Part shown: positions 1 to 8,705 of the stretch, piece after piece | Layout: every line of letters begins with the position of its first letter | Position numbering within the stretch: position 1 is the stretch's first letter | NCBI RefSeq assembly: GCF_000682675.1 | Contig: NZ_AWFA01000023.1 | Span: 1 to 64,000, forward strand | Origin: Hyphomonas pacifica | Lineage (GTDB): Bacteria; Pseudomonadota; Alphaproteobacteria; Caulobacterales; Hyphomonadaceae | Direction: 5' to 3' | Length of the DNA: 64,000 nucleotides | Notes under the pieces: model-generated | Told to the model about the DNA's origin: nothing | The model's input: the letters and a program-made list of their open reading frames with translations, nothing else | Databases searched by the model: none | Translations under genes and position numbers: made by a program

Positions 1-1
1 G

Positions 2-30
2 AAAGGCCGCCCCAAAAGGGCGGCCTTTTT
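2..30. terminator. bidirectional Rho-independent terminator
   Basis: An 8-bp perfect stem (GGCCGCCC at 5-12, GGGCGGCC at 18-25) with a 5-nt loop is preceded by AAA and followed by a T-run. Read on the minus strand it also ends in Ts. It can therefore stop both the gene to the left of the window and the minus-strand gene ending at 39. Confidence 0.85.
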
Positions 31-38
31 GTTTTTGG

Positions 39-581
39 CTAATCGAGTTTGATTTCAGTGCTCTTGGGACCCCCTTCCTCAACTTCAACGCCGAAGCTTT
101 CAAGAAAGCGGCAGACCATCATGTAATAGCCGATTAACAGAACCAGCTCTTGGAGAAGCGCCGGCCCGAAATGCTTCAGAGCAGGTTTCAGCGCGCCATC
201 AGAAGGGTGGGCGTGTGTAACAAGATGGTCTGTGAAGGAAACGGCGAGCTTTTGCTCATGCGTTAGCAAGTCCGACTGGGGTTCCAGACGTAACGCTTCG
301 AAAAGCTCATCCGACATACCAAGTTTGCGACCGATCGCTTCGTGTTGCGTTGTTTCGTATTTGGCATGGGAGAGATACCCGACCCTGAGAATGACGCATT
401 CCCGCGTTACCGGATCCAGCTTCCCCTGTTGCAGAAAGGCTGTGCCCAAGCCGACAATGGGCTTCACCAGGTGCGGGGCATGTCCTAGCATCCGGAAAAT
501 ATTTAAAGGAGCTAGGCGTTCGGTGAAGCTGTTCAATTCCTCCGGTAGGCTGGCGGGATCAGGGTAGGGGATTCTGGACAC
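39..581 (-). CDS. carboxymuconolactone decarboxylase family protein (AhpD-like fold)
   Basis: A 180-residue all-helical protein of the carboxymuconolactone decarboxylase superfamily. The core stretch VILRVGYLSHAKYETTQHE, followed by A..G, is the conserved helix pair of the family. It lacks the CxxC pair of AhpD peroxidase-type members, so a peroxidase-reducing role is unlikely; the substrate is unknown. The start chosen is a GTG at 581 giving (M)SRIPYPDPASLPEE, typical of family N-termini. It has a GGAG Shine-Dalgarno 7 nt upstream. An ATG at 620 is in frame but has no visible ribosome site, and any longer reading frame runs through the antisense of the tRNA gene. The gene stands alone, converges on a shared terminator and is divergent from tRNA-Trp. 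Confidence 0.8.
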   Translation of the reverse strand: MSRIPYPDPASLPEELNSFTERLAPLNIFRMLGHAPHLVKPIVGLGTAFLQQGKLDPVTRECVILRVGYLSHAKYETTQHEAIGRKLGMSDELFEALRLEPQSDLLTHEQKLAVSFTDHLVTHAHPSDGALKPALKHFGPALLQELVLLIGYYMMVCRFLESFGVEVEEGGPKSTEIKLD

Positions 582-652
582 AGTTTTTCTCCATGGGCTG
601 AAGGTGTAGTCTTGCGGCATGACGGCAATTGAGGCAAACCCCTCTCTTCTGA

Positions 653-728
653 AGGGGTATAGCTCAGTTGGTAGAGCGTCGGTCTCCAAAACCGAAAGTC
701 GGGGGTTCGAGTCCCTCTGCCCCTGCCA
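653..728 (+). tRNA. tRNA-Trp (anticodon CCA)
   Basis: A 76-nt cloverleaf. The acceptor stem AGGGGTA pairs with TGCCCCT, followed by discriminator G and an encoded CCA end. The D arm contains AGCTCAGTTGGTAGAGC, the anticodon loop reads CTCCAAA, and the T arm contains GGGGGTTCGAGTCCCTC. The CCA anticodon and G73 are tryptophan identity elements. In many alphaproteobacteria tRNA-Trp lies upstream of secE-nusG; here the next gene is an alpha-glucosidase. Confidence 0.97.
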
Positions 729-825
729 GGTACTTCCCGACATCCTCGATGCATTGAAAAGAGTTTGCTGTGGCATTCCTGATCCCGCAATGTAGCGGCG
801 TGCACATATGGGATGATCGAGCCTC

Positions 826-2436
826 ATGACGCGAGAGAGTGATGAAAGCCGTTGGTGGAAAGGTGCGGTGATCTATCAGATCTACCCACGGTCCTATCAG
901 GACACGAATGGCGATGGAGTGGGCGACCTGCCCGGAATCGCGCAGCGGCTGGATTACATCGCGTCTTTGGGCGTGGACGGTATCTGGATCTCGCCTTTCT
1001 TCACCTCTCCCATGCGTGATTTTGGCTATGACGTCGCAGATTATTGCGACGTGGATCCGCTGTTTGGTGATCTGCAGGCTTTCGACGTCTTGCTGGCAAA
1101 GGCGCATAGACTGGGCCTGAAGGTCATTATTGATCAGGTCTATGCACACACATCTGACGACCATGTCTGGTTTCAGGACAGTCGGCAGAACAGGGAGAGT
1201 GAGTATTCAGACTGGTATGTCTGGAAAGATCCCAAGCCCGACGGGACACCTCCCACAAACTGGCAGTCCGTTTTCGGAGGGCCCGGCTGGACATGGGATG
1301 CCCGCCGCCAGCAATACTATATGCACAATTTCCTGTCCTCTCAGCCGCAGCTAAACCTGCATAACCCCGCAGTCCAGCAAGCGCTTTTAAAGGTCGCTCG
1401 GTTCTGGCTGGACAGGCACGTCGATGGTTTTCGACTGGATGCGATCAATTTCTCCATGTTCGATCCAGAATTCAGGGATAACCCAGCGCGCAAACCGAAT
1501 GGTGTTGTCACGCGTCCGTTTGATCTGCAGTTGCATGTTCACAATCAGTCCCACCCGGATATCCCGAGATTTCTTGAGCGCCTGCGCGCAGTGATGGATG
1601 AATATGGGGCGATCTTCTCTGTGGCAGAGGTCGCCGGGCCGCGTCCGCTCGAAGAGATGAGGGCATTCACGGAAGGGGACGCGCGGCTGAGTTCCGCTTA
1701 CAATTTTGACTTCCTGTACGCAAAAGACCTGACGCTCGCGCGGGTCCGCAAGGCGCAGGAGGCCTGGATGGGTGCGCCGGGCGAGGGGTGGCCATCGTGG
1801 GCTTTCTCAAACCATGATGCACCGCGTTGCGTCAGCCGATGGGCGAAGGGGGCGGATCGTCATCGCTTTGCCAGGCTGACCAATACGTTACTGCTCTGCT
1901 TGCGGGGAAATCCTATCCTGTATCAGGGCGAAGAGCTGGGGCTGTCTCAGGCCGAGATCCCTTTTGAGCGGCTTCAGGACCCGGAGGCGATCGCAAACTG
2001 GCCGTTGACACTGGGCCGGGATGGCGCACGGACGCCCATGCCCTGGCAAAGCAAGGCAAACGCTCTGGGGTTCTCAACCGCGGAGCCGTGGCTGCCTTTC
2101 GGTGCCGACCATGCCGCAGATGCCGTGGATGCCCAAGAGGAGGATGATTCCTCCGTGCTGAATTTCACGCGGCTGATGATCCGGTTAAGGCACGAAATGC
2201 CCGCACTGAAGACAGGGCTTTTACGCTTCCGGGATACGGCTGACCCGCTCCTCAGTTTTGAAAGACTTCATGAAGGCCAGACCCTGCGCTGTGTGTTTAA
2301 TCTTGGTATGGAGGATATATCGCTACCGTCGGAAGAGACCGATGGGGTGCAAAAGGTGCTGGCCTCTTCAGGATATGATTCCGCACCTGGGGGCATCCTT
2401 CCAGGTCATGCTTTCTTCATTGCCGAAATCTCCTAG
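826..2436 (+). CDS. GH13 family alpha-glucosidase
   Basis: A 536-residue glycoside hydrolase family 13 enzyme, probably a cytoplasmic exo-acting alpha-glucosidase/oligo-glucosidase; no signal peptide is visible. The (beta/alpha)8 barrel motifs are in order: region I DQVYAHTS (about 103-110), region II GFRLDAINF with nucleophile D205, region III FSVAEVAG with acid/base E268, and region IV FSNHDAPR with transition-state stabiliser D331. Region V is QPQLNLHN near 173-180. The all-beta C-domain follows residue ~450. Region I lacks the usual NH of DxxxNH (YAHTS instead), as in several alpha-glucosidases of subfamily 23. It would release glucose from maltose or other short alpha-glucosides for the neighbouring ED operon. 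No strong Shine-Dalgarno is visible before the ATG. The last four bases overlap the end of the convergent lacI-type gene. Confidence 0.92.
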   Translation: MTRESDESRWWKGAVIYQIYPRSYQDTNGDGVGDLPGIAQRLDYIASLGVDGIWISPFFTSPMRDFGYDVADYCDVDPLFGDLQAFDVLLAKAHRLGLKVIIDQVYAHTSDDHVWFQDSRQNRESEYSDWYVWKDPKPDGTPPTNWQSVFGGPGWTWDARRQQYYMHNFLSSQPQLNLHNPAVQQALLKVARFWLDRHVDGFRLDAINFSMFDPEFRDNPARKPNGVVTRPFDLQLHVHNQSHPDIPRFLERLRAVMDEYGAIFSVAEVAGPRPLEEMRAFTEGDARLSSAYNFDFLYAKDLTLARVRKAQEAWMGAPGEGWPSWAFSNHDAPRCVSRWAKGADRHRFARLTNTLLLCLRGNPILYQGEELGLSQAEIPFERLQDPEAIANWPLTLGRDGARTPMPWQSKANALGFSTAEPWLPFGADHAADAVDAQEEDDSSVLNFTRLMIRLRHEMPALKTGLLRFRDTADPLLSFERLHEGQTLRCVFNLGMEDISLPSEETDGVQKVLASSGYDSAPGGILPGHAFFIAEIS

Positions 2437-3449
2437 GCCAGGCCGCAGGATTCCCTCACAATCAGTTCGGTCGGTAAGCGCTCTGAGCGCATCGGTCCTG
2501 CCTCATTCGAGGAGAGCAGTTTCGACACCATGATACGACCGGCTTTCGCCATGTCCTGCGAAATCGTGGTGAGCGATGGATAACTATAGGCAGACAGCTG
2601 TAGATTGTCGTAGCCAACAATCGATACGTCTTCGGGAACTTTCACCCCGGCCCGAAGGAGACTGCGCACGGCCCCCAGCGCTATCAGATCACTTGCAGCG
2701 AAGATGCCGTCAAACTTTATGTCCTGTTCGAGCAGCGTGTTGACGGACGCCTCAGCGGATTCGATCTCATAAGACGCGGGAACGGTAAGGGCCGGGTCCA
2801 GGTCCATATCCTCTTGCCGGTGCGCGTTGATATAGCCTTCATAGCGCTGAAGAATTTCCGGAGCAGCTGTGTCGCCCAGAAAGACAATGCGTTTGCGTCC
2901 GAGATTAAGCTGGTGAGTTGTTGCGCGCAGACCGCCGCGCACATTGTCAGATCCGATGGAACAGTATCTTTGCCCAGGCATGTCAGCGCCCCAGACTATG
3001 AAACGATTTTCAGTGAGAGCCAGCTGATTGAAGCGCTCATGCAGGAAACTCTGGCCAAGGAAGATAACCCCGTCCGCGCGGTTTGCCGTCATGAGTGAAA
3101 CGAGGTCGTCATGGTTCTTGTAGGGCAGGTGGGAGACGAGGATGTCGCATCCGGCATGACGCGCTGCCTCGCTGATGCCTGCCAGCAATTCCTGGAAAAA
3201 GGGGTTTGAGACTTCGGAGTGGCGGCCGGGCGGCGTTGGAATAACGACCGCAATTGTCGCGGCAGCACCTGAGAGAATCGCCGGCATGGATGGCCGAAAA
3301 TTGTAATTTTGTTCCCGCGCAATCTTCCAGACACGTCGTTTTGTTTCGTCATTTACCGCGGGGCTATTGTTGAGTGCCCTTGAAACAGTGGCGATTGAGA
3401 CACCTGCAATTGCGGCCAAGTCTTCCAATCTTGTTCTTGTGCTGGACAT
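2433..3449 (-). CDS. LacI family transcriptional regulator
   Basis: A 338-residue LacI/GalR repressor. The N-terminal helix-turn-helix (TRLEDLAAIAGVSIATVSRA, residues ~5-24) and hinge helix precede a periplasmic-binding-protein-like sugar sensor (~60-335) with the family-typical GIFAASDLIALGAVRSLLRAG segment. The start has an AGGA site about 9 nt upstream. It lies between an alpha-glucosidase (convergent) and the ED operon (divergent), so the likely regulon is alpha-glucoside/glucose use; the ligand is not determinable from sequence. CG-centred palindromes in the region shared with zwf are its probable operators, one placed to allow autoregulation. Its stop codon and that of the alpha-glucosidase share the palindrome CTAG at 2433-2436. 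Confidence 0.93.
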   Translation of the reverse strand: MSSTRTRLEDLAAIAGVSIATVSRALNNSPAVNDETKRRVWKIAREQNYNFRPSMPAILSGAAATIAVVIPTPPGRHSEVSNPFFQELLAGISEAARHAGCDILVSHLPYKNHDDLVSLMTANRADGVIFLGQSFLHERFNQLALTENRFIVWGADMPGQRYCSIGSDNVRGGLRATTHQLNLGRKRIVFLGDTAAPEILQRYEGYINAHRQEDMDLDPALTVPASYEIESAEASVNTLLEQDIKFDGIFAASDLIALGAVRSLLRAGVKVPEDVSIVGYDNLQLSAYSYPSLTTISQDMAKAGRIMVSKLLSSNEAGPMRSERLPTELIVRESCGLA

Positions 3450-3475
3450 GATAGGGTTCCTCCGAGTATTACCCC

Positions 3476-3493
3476 TGAAACAACGTTGTCACA
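3476..3493. promoter_or_regulatory. candidate LacI-family operator
   Basis: An imperfect 18-bp palindrome centred on CG: TGAAACAAC facing GTTGTCACA, 7 of 9 positions matching, with a perfect ACAACGTTGT core. CG-centred palindromes of this size are typical of LacI/GalR operators. It starts 27 bp upstream of the lacI-type start codon and lies in the divergent region with zwf, so it could serve autoregulation and the ED operon. Confidence 0.55.
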
Positions 3494-3564
3494 AACTTGG
3501 CGCGCAAGTCCAGCTTCAAGTGTAATGAGAACGCAAAATTTACATGAGGGAGACCTCAGGGAGG

Positions 3565-3576
3565 CAAACGCGTTGA
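3565..3576. promoter_or_regulatory. possible second CG-centred operator
   Basis: CAAACGCGTTGA holds a perfect AACGCGTT palindrome centred on CG, about 85 bp from the first candidate operator and about 145 bp upstream of zwf. It resembles the first site in being CG-centred, but its outer positions match poorly. Confidence 0.3.
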
Positions 3577-3583
3577 AGATATG

Positions 3584-3597
3584 ATGGAACTTTCCAT
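3584..3597. promoter_or_regulatory. 14-bp perfect inverted repeat upstream of zwf
   Basis: ATGGAA-CT-TTCCAT is an exact inverted repeat between the regulator gene and zwf. It has no CG centre, so it is a different type of site from the presumed LacI-family operators and might bind another regulator. It could also be chance. Confidence 0.3.
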
Positions 3598-3717
3598 AAG
3601 ATCTCGTGCAAACTGGTCTGGAAGCGAGCGTCTGGACAGAATCTGAAATGATACAGGTGTGCCCCTTGGTAGGAGCGCACTTTGCCGATTAGACTCGGCA
3701 TGAAGTGGAGATGCCTG

Positions 3718-5187
3718 ATGGCGAAATTCATACCCGTTGATCCCTTTGACATCGTCATCTTTGGAGGGACAGGAGACCTTTCACGCAGAAAACTTTTGCC
3801 TGCGCTCTATCACCGCTGGCTGGATGGTCAGATTCCCGCCTCAAGCTGTGTTGTGGGGACAGCGCGGAGTGAAATGACCAGCGAAGAGTATCGCGCCATG
3901 GCCAAGGAGGCGTGCAAGACCGCCTCTGGGGACAGCTGGGATGCAAATGCATGGGGTAAGTTTGAGAAACTTATCCACTATGTTTCTATTGATGCGACAG
4001 CTGAAGATGCGGATTGGAAAACACTGAAATCCCATCTGACGGAAGACCCTGCACGTCCTTGCGTATTTTACCTCGCGACGTCTCCGCGTCTCTATGTCGA
4101 TATTTGTGAGGCGCTCGGAACTGTCGGTCTTTCGTCCGGCAATACGCGCGTCGTGCTGGAGAAGCCGATCGGAACGGATCTGGAATCCGCGCGCGCCATC
4201 AATGATGGTGTGGGAGCGGTTTTTGCTGAACGTCAAGTCTTTCGGATCGACCACTATCTTGGCAAGGAAACCGTGCAGAATCTGATGGTCCTTCGGTTCG
4301 GCAATATGCTGTTCGAGCCGCTCTGGTCGCGTAACTATATTGACCATGTGCAGATCACGGTTGCAGAGAATCTGGGCCTTGAGGGGCGCGCAGATTATTA
4401 TGATAAGTCTGGCGCACTGCGGGATATGGTTCAGAATCATCTGCTTCAATTGCTATGTCTTACGGCGATGGAAGCTCCGAATCATCTGGATGATGACGAT
4501 GTTCGTACCGAGAAGATCAAGGTTTTGAATGCCCTGGTGCCTATCACGGGAGATGCAGCCAAGCGCCAGACCGTGCGCGGGCAATATAAGGCTGGCGTAC
4601 AGGGTGACAAGCCGGTCAAGGGTTATCTGGATGAACTGTCTTCTGACGAAGAAAGCTCAACCGAAACATTCGTGGCCATCAAGGCACAAATCGACAATTG
4701 GCGCTGGGCGGGTGTTCCGTTCTATTTGCGCACCGGAAAGCGTATGGCGCACCGGCACTCGGACATCGTTATCAATTTTAAACATGTGCCGCACTCTCTG
4801 TTCGGTGAGGGTAATGACATTGCCAACCGGCTGGTCATTCGTCTGCAGCCTGATGAAGGTGTTCGCCTCTTCGTTCAGATTAAGGAGCCGGGCCCTGGTG
4901 GGCTTCGTGTGAAGTCTCTGCCTTTGAACCTGTCCTATGCAGAAAGCTTCACCGTGCGCTACCCGGATGCCTATGAGCGCCTTCTTATGGATGTCGTTCG
5001 CGGTAATCTATCCCTCTTTATGCGGAAGGATGAGGTTGAGGCTGCCTGGAGATGGGTTGATGGCCTGATCGAGGCCTGGGAAGCTTCCGGTGAGAAGCCT
5101 GAGGCCTATGCTGCGGGCACTGATGGGCCGCTCGCAGCGGCGATGATGATGGATCGGGATGGCCGTAAATGGTGGGAAGGTTCATGA
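3718..5187 (+). CDS. zwf: glucose-6-phosphate 1-dehydrogenase
   Basis: Oxidises glucose-6-phosphate to 6-phosphogluconolactone with NADP+ (or NAD+), the entry step of the ED and oxidative pentose phosphate routes in the cytoplasm. The 489-residue protein has the N-terminal dinucleotide-binding motif FGGTGDLSRRKL (15-26) and the active-site signature FRIDHYLGKE near residue 180. The full length matches the family. The start chosen is the ATG at 3718, with GGAG 7 nt upstream; a TTG 12 codons earlier has no such site. It is the first gene of zwf-pgl-edd-glk-eda, divergent from the LacI-type gene across about 270 bp holding the candidate operators. Its stop overlaps the pgl start (ATGA). Confidence 0.97.
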   Translation: MAKFIPVDPFDIVIFGGTGDLSRRKLLPALYHRWLDGQIPASSCVVGTARSEMTSEEYRAMAKEACKTASGDSWDANAWGKFEKLIHYVSIDATAEDADWKTLKSHLTEDPARPCVFYLATSPRLYVDICEALGTVGLSSGNTRVVLEKPIGTDLESARAINDGVGAVFAERQVFRIDHYLGKETVQNLMVLRFGNMLFEPLWSRNYIDHVQITVAENLGLEGRADYYDKSGALRDMVQNHLLQLLCLTAMEAPNHLDDDDVRTEKIKVLNALVPITGDAAKRQTVRGQYKAGVQGDKPVKGYLDELSSDEESSTETFVAIKAQIDNWRWAGVPFYLRTGKRMAHRHSDIVINFKHVPHSLFGEGNDIANRLVIRLQPDEGVRLFVQIKEPGPGGLRVKSLPLNLSYAESFTVRYPDAYERLLMDVVRGNLSLFMRKDEVEAAWRWVDGLIEAWEASGEKPEAYAAGTDGPLAAAMMMDRDGRKWWEGS

Positions 5188-5903
5188 CCGCTATGAGGCA
5201 TGAATTCTTGTCCTTTGAGACCCGGCAGGATGCCTCTCGTTATGCCACGGAGTTTATTGCCCGTGCCTTGGAAAAAGCGCTGGAGGATGAACCGGTTGCA
5301 TCCTTGATGGTATCAGGTGGTTCAACGCCTGGCGGCGTTTTCGATAATTTGACGGAGGTCGATCTTGCTTGGGAGAGGGTCATTGTGGGCCTCGTGGACG
5401 AGCGTTGGGTCGGACCGGAATCGGACGCTTCAAATGAGCGCCTCGTGCGTGAGAGACTGCTGACCGGTAAATCCGGTGCGGCGGGGTTTCTTCCGATGAA
5501 GACAGAGGCTCAAACTGCGGGACAGGCTGTGCAAAAGAGACAGCAGGCCTATCTCCCTCATTGCAGCCCGGTCGATGTCATCCTTCTGGGTATGGGAGAG
5601 GACGGACACACCGCAAGTTGGTTTCCGAATTCTTCCGGTCTCGAAGCGGCCATGTCTTGCGAAACAGACCAGGCCGTGGCCGTCATTGATGCCACGGGCT
5701 GTCCCGTAGCAGGCGATAATACTGACCGCATGACGCTGACAGGCGCTGCGGTGGGCAAAGCAAAAGCAGCGGTTTTGCTCATCTTTGGCGAGTCCAAGAA
5801 AAGGGTGTTCGAAACATCGCTTGAGGCCTCTCCGCAAGACCGGCCAATCCGGCACGCTGTAGACACATTGGGACCGCGAATGACGGTTATCTGGGCACCA
5901 TAA
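5184..5903 (+). CDS. pgl: 6-phosphogluconolactonase
   Basis: Hydrolyses 6-phosphogluconolactone to 6-phosphogluconate, the second step of the pathway. The protein is 239 residues, of the DevB/SOL family, with the conserved segments MVSGGSTPGGVFDNL (N-terminal), VGLVDERWVGPESDASNERLV and LLGMGEDGHTASWFPNS. The ATG at 5184 overlaps the zwf stop and has GGAAGG just upstream; an ATG five codons earlier lies deeper in zwf and is less likely. Its stop overlaps the edd start (TAATG). The order zwf-pgl-edd is the standard ED operon order in many proteobacteria. Confidence 0.95.
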   Translation: MTAMRHEFLSFETRQDASRYATEFIARALEKALEDEPVASLMVSGGSTPGGVFDNLTEVDLAWERVIVGLVDERWVGPESDASNERLVRERLLTGKSGAAGFLPMKTEAQTAGQAVQKRQQAYLPHCSPVDVILLGMGEDGHTASWFPNSSGLEAAMSCETDQAVAVIDATGCPVAGDNTDRMTLTGAAVGKAKAAVLLIFGESKKRVFETSLEASPQDRPIRHAVDTLGPRMTVIWAP

Positions 5904-7735
5904 TGACCACGATGAATCCAAAGATTACAGAGATCACCGAGCGTATCCGCGATCGTTCAAGGGACTCGCGTCAGGCCTATCTGGAAATGATACGCTCACG
6001 GCGTCCAAAAGGCTTCGCGCGCCAGCGCCTGATGGAAAGTAATCTGGCGCACGCGACGGCTGGTTGCGCTGTTATTGAAAAGACGCAGCTGCTCGGTGCA
6101 GGCTGGCCCAATATCGGTATTATCACGGCGTATAATGACATGTTGTCTGCGCATGCGCCGTATGAGGACTATCCGCGTATCATTCGTGAGGCAGCGCGTG
6201 AGGTGAATGCCGTGGCACAGGTTGCTGGCGGTGTGCCGGCGATGTGTGATGGTGTTACTCAGGGTTTCACGGGGATGGAGCTGTCACTGTTCTCCCGCGA
6301 TGTGATCGCGATGGCGTCAGCAATCGGCCTGAGCCATGATGTGTTTGATGCCGCCTTGCACCTTGGTGTATGTGACAAGATCGTTCCCGGGCTGGTGATT
6401 GCTGCGCTGCGCTTTGGCTGGCTGCCGTCTATCTTCGTCCCGGCCGGGCCGATGCCGTCCGGCTTGCCGAACCCAGAAAAGCAAAAGGCCAGGCAGCTTT
6501 TCGCTGAGGGCAAGGTTGGGCGTGATGCTCTGCTGAAGGCCGAGTCTGAAAGCTATCACGCGCAAGGCACGTGTACTTTCTACGGAACGGCAAACTCGAA
6601 CCAGATGTTGATGGAGGTCATGGGATTTCACCTCCCTGGGGCAGCCTTCACCAATCCAGGTACGCCTCTGCGGGAAGCGCTGACGAGGGCAGCTGCGCAG
6701 CGGGCTGCAAAGCTGACGGCGCAGGGTGATGAGTATCTGCCGGCGGGTGAAATGATTGATGAGCGGTCCATCGTGAACGGTATTGTCGGCCTAATGGCAA
6801 CGGGTGGCTCCACGAATCACGCGCTGCACTTACCAGCCATGGCAGCAGCGGCGGGTATTATCCTGACCGTCGAAGATTTCGCAGAGATTAGCGCAGTCAC
6901 GCCGCTTCTCGCACGTGTTTATCCGAATGGTCCAGCAGATGTGAACCATTTCCACGCTGCAGGCGGCATGGGCTTCCTCGTCAGGGAACTGCTGAATGTA
7001 GGACTTCTAGATGGCACGGCCATGGGGGTCGGCGGGCCTATCGCGAGATATTGCGAGGAACCTTTCCTGAACGATGGCAAGGTGGAGTGGCGTCCAGCAC
7101 CAGAAGAGAGCGGCAATGCAGACATTCTGCGCCATGCTTACGATCCATTCTCCAAAGACGGTGGCTTGCGGATGATGTCCGGACCGATTGGTCTTGGCGT
7201 TAGCAAGGTGTCTGCTGTGCAGCCTGAAAAGCGCGTGCTTGAAGCACCTGCGATGGTGTTTGATTCCCAAGAGGCGCTCAAAGAGGCATTCGATGCTGGT
7301 AAGCTGAACAAGGATTTTGTGGCTGTTGTTAGGTTTCAGGGGCCGAGCGCGAATGGCATGCCGGAGCTGCACAGCCTGACGCCGCCACTTGCGGTCTTGC
7401 AGGACAAGGGCTTCAAGGTTGCTCTGGTTACGGATGGTCGCATGTCGGGGGCTAGCGGCAAGGTGCCTTCCGCGATCCATATGAGTCCGGAAGGCGCGCG
7501 GGGTGGCCCGATCGCTAAAGTGCGCGATGGAGACGTCATCGTCTTCGACGCAGAGAAGGGCGTCCTGGATATCAAGGTAGACCCGGAAGAATTCGCGGCA
7601 AGAGATGCCGCAGAGTACAGACCTAATCAGAACAATATGGGTCTCGGACGGGAGATGTTCACTTTCTTCCGCGAATTGGCCGGGCCGGCAGCTGCAGGGG
7701 CAAGTCAGTTCCGCTTCTGGGCCAGGGAGGACTGA
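5903..7735 (+). CDS. edd: phosphogluconate dehydratase
   Basis: Dehydrates 6-phosphogluconate to 2-keto-3-deoxy-6-phosphogluconate (KDPG), the first dedicated ED step. The 610-residue protein is of normal length for the Edd/IlvD dehydratase family, which carries an Fe-S cluster. Conserved cysteine segments are [22 protein letters not shown] and [15 protein letters not shown], the last two being the family signatures; the C-terminal [18 protein letters not shown] signature is also present. It overlaps pgl by one base (TAATG) and is followed by glk after 4 nt. Confidence 0.97.
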   Translation: MTTMNPKITEITERIRDRSRDSRQAYLEMIRSRRPKGFARQRLMESNLAHATAGCAVIEKTQLLGAGWPNIGIITAYNDMLSAHAPYEDYPRIIREAAREVNAVAQVAGGVPAMCDGVTQGFTGMELSLFSRDVIAMASAIGLSHDVFDAALHLGVCDKIVPGLVIAALRFGWLPSIFVPAGPMPSGLPNPEKQKARQLFAEGKVGRDALLKAESESYHAQGTCTFYGTANSNQMLMEVMGFHLPGAAFTNPGTPLREALTRAAAQRAAKLTAQGDEYLPAGEMIDERSIVNGIVGLMATGGSTNHALHLPAMAAAAGIILTVEDFAEISAVTPLLARVYPNGPADVNHFHAAGGMGFLVRELLNVGLLDGTAMGVGGPIARYCEEPFLNDGKVEWRPAPEESGNADILRHAYDPFSKDGGLRMMSGPIGLGVSKVSAVQPEKRVLEAPAMVFDSQEALKEAFDAGKLNKDFVAVVRFQGPSANGMPELHSLTPPLAVLQDKGFKVALVTDGRMSGASGKVPSAIHMSPEGARGGPIAKVRDGDVIVFDAEKGVLDIKVDPEEFAARDAAEYRPNQNNMGLGREMFTFFRELAGPAAAGASQFRFWARED

Positions 7736-7739
7736 GTAC

Positions 7740-8705
7740 ATGGGTGAGCAGATGATTGTTGGTGACGTCGGCGGCACCAACGTTCGTTTTGCTGTTGCGT
7801 CTAAATGTGATGGCAAGGTCGAAATCGAAAAATTCGTGAAGCTGCCGGGGGATGGTTTTGAGGCCTTCGATCGCGCGCTTGCGTCATATCTTGAAACGGA
7901 AGGTGTAAATGTCCGCCGGGCATGTTTTGCCATGGCCGGACCGGTCAAGAATGAGGAAGTGTTTCTCACTAACCGTCAATGGCATGTGGCGTCTGAACGG
8001 CTCAAGACGATGTTCTTGTTTGATGATGTCCGCCTTATCAATGATTTTACCGCGATGGCGCGATCCGTGCCCGAACATAGTGCCTCATCATTTGAGGAAG
8101 TATTGCCTGGGACGTCCTTGCCTGGCTATCCAATAATTGTTGCTGGACCGGGAACGGGCTTTGGTGTCGCGACCTTGTTGCCGACAGGTGAAGGCACTTG
8201 GCGCGTCATAACTGGCGAGGGAGGGCATATTGCCTTTTCGCCCCGGGATGAGCTTGAATTCGACATTGCCAGCATCCTCGTGCGAGAGCAGGGCTATGTC
8301 TCGAATGAGATCGTCGCCTCTGGCATGGGGCTTGAGCATGTGCACAAGGCTTTCTGCGAAGTATTCAAGCGTCCGTATGAAGAGATTTCACCTCAGGCCA
8401 TGCGTGAACGGGCAGATGGAGGCGATGAGATGTTCGACAAGCTGATTGCCATGCGCGCCAATGCCGTCATGGGCGCTGTCGGAGACCTTGCGCTTGCCAA
8501 TGGCGCGTTGGGTGGGATTATTCTCGCTGGTGGTGTAACCGAGCGCATCGTTGACTATCTCAAATGCCCTGAAGCCATTTCCCGCTTCCGCGATCGCGGC
8601 CCGATGTCGGATTATCTGGCAGATTGTCCCATACAACTCATGCACGACCCAGAAGCGCCTCTGATAGGGGCCGCAGCATACTACGCCCAGGAGAGGCTTT
8701 CATGA
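7740..8705 (+). CDS. glk: glucokinase
   Basis: Phosphorylates glucose with ATP to glucose-6-phosphate, feeding Zwf in the same operon. The 321-residue protein belongs to the bacterial Glk family (not ROK). It has the phosphate-binding motif GDVGGTNVRFAV (8-19), INDFTAMARSVP with the catalytic Asp, VAGPGTGFGVATL, and the ITGEGGHIAFSP segment of the glucose site. The start chosen is the ATG at 7740 with AGGGAGG about 9 nt upstream; an ATG four codons later is possible. A glucokinase rather than a PTS gene suggests glucose arrives unphosphorylated, for example from the upstream alpha-glucosidase. The stop overlaps the eda start (ATGA). Confidence 0.95.
   Translation: MGEQMIVGDVGGTNVRFAVASKCDGKVEIEKFVKLPGDGFEAFDRALASYLETEGVNVRRACFAMAGPVKNEEVFLTNRQWHVASERLKTMFLFDDVRLINDFTAMARSVPEHSASSFEEVLPGTSLPGYPIIVAGPGTGFGVATLLPTGEGTWRVITGEGGHIAFSPRDELEFDIASILVREQGYVSNEIVASGMGLEHVHKAFCEVFKRPYEEISPQAMRERADGGDEMFDKLIAMRANAVMGAVGDLALANGALGGIILAGGVTERIVDYLKCPEAISRFRDRGPMSDYLADCPIQLMHDPEAPLIGAAAYYAQERLS

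Noticed and set aside
582-827. N-terminal extension of the carboxymuconolactone decarboxylase-like frame through the tRNA region
   Set aside because: The added peptide (containing RDSNPRL) is the well-known antisense translation of a tRNA gene. The GTG at 581 with a GGAG site gives the natural family start.
7007-7969. 320-residue minus-strand open frame across edd/glk
   Set aside because: Antisense to both ED genes, with no signal of its own.
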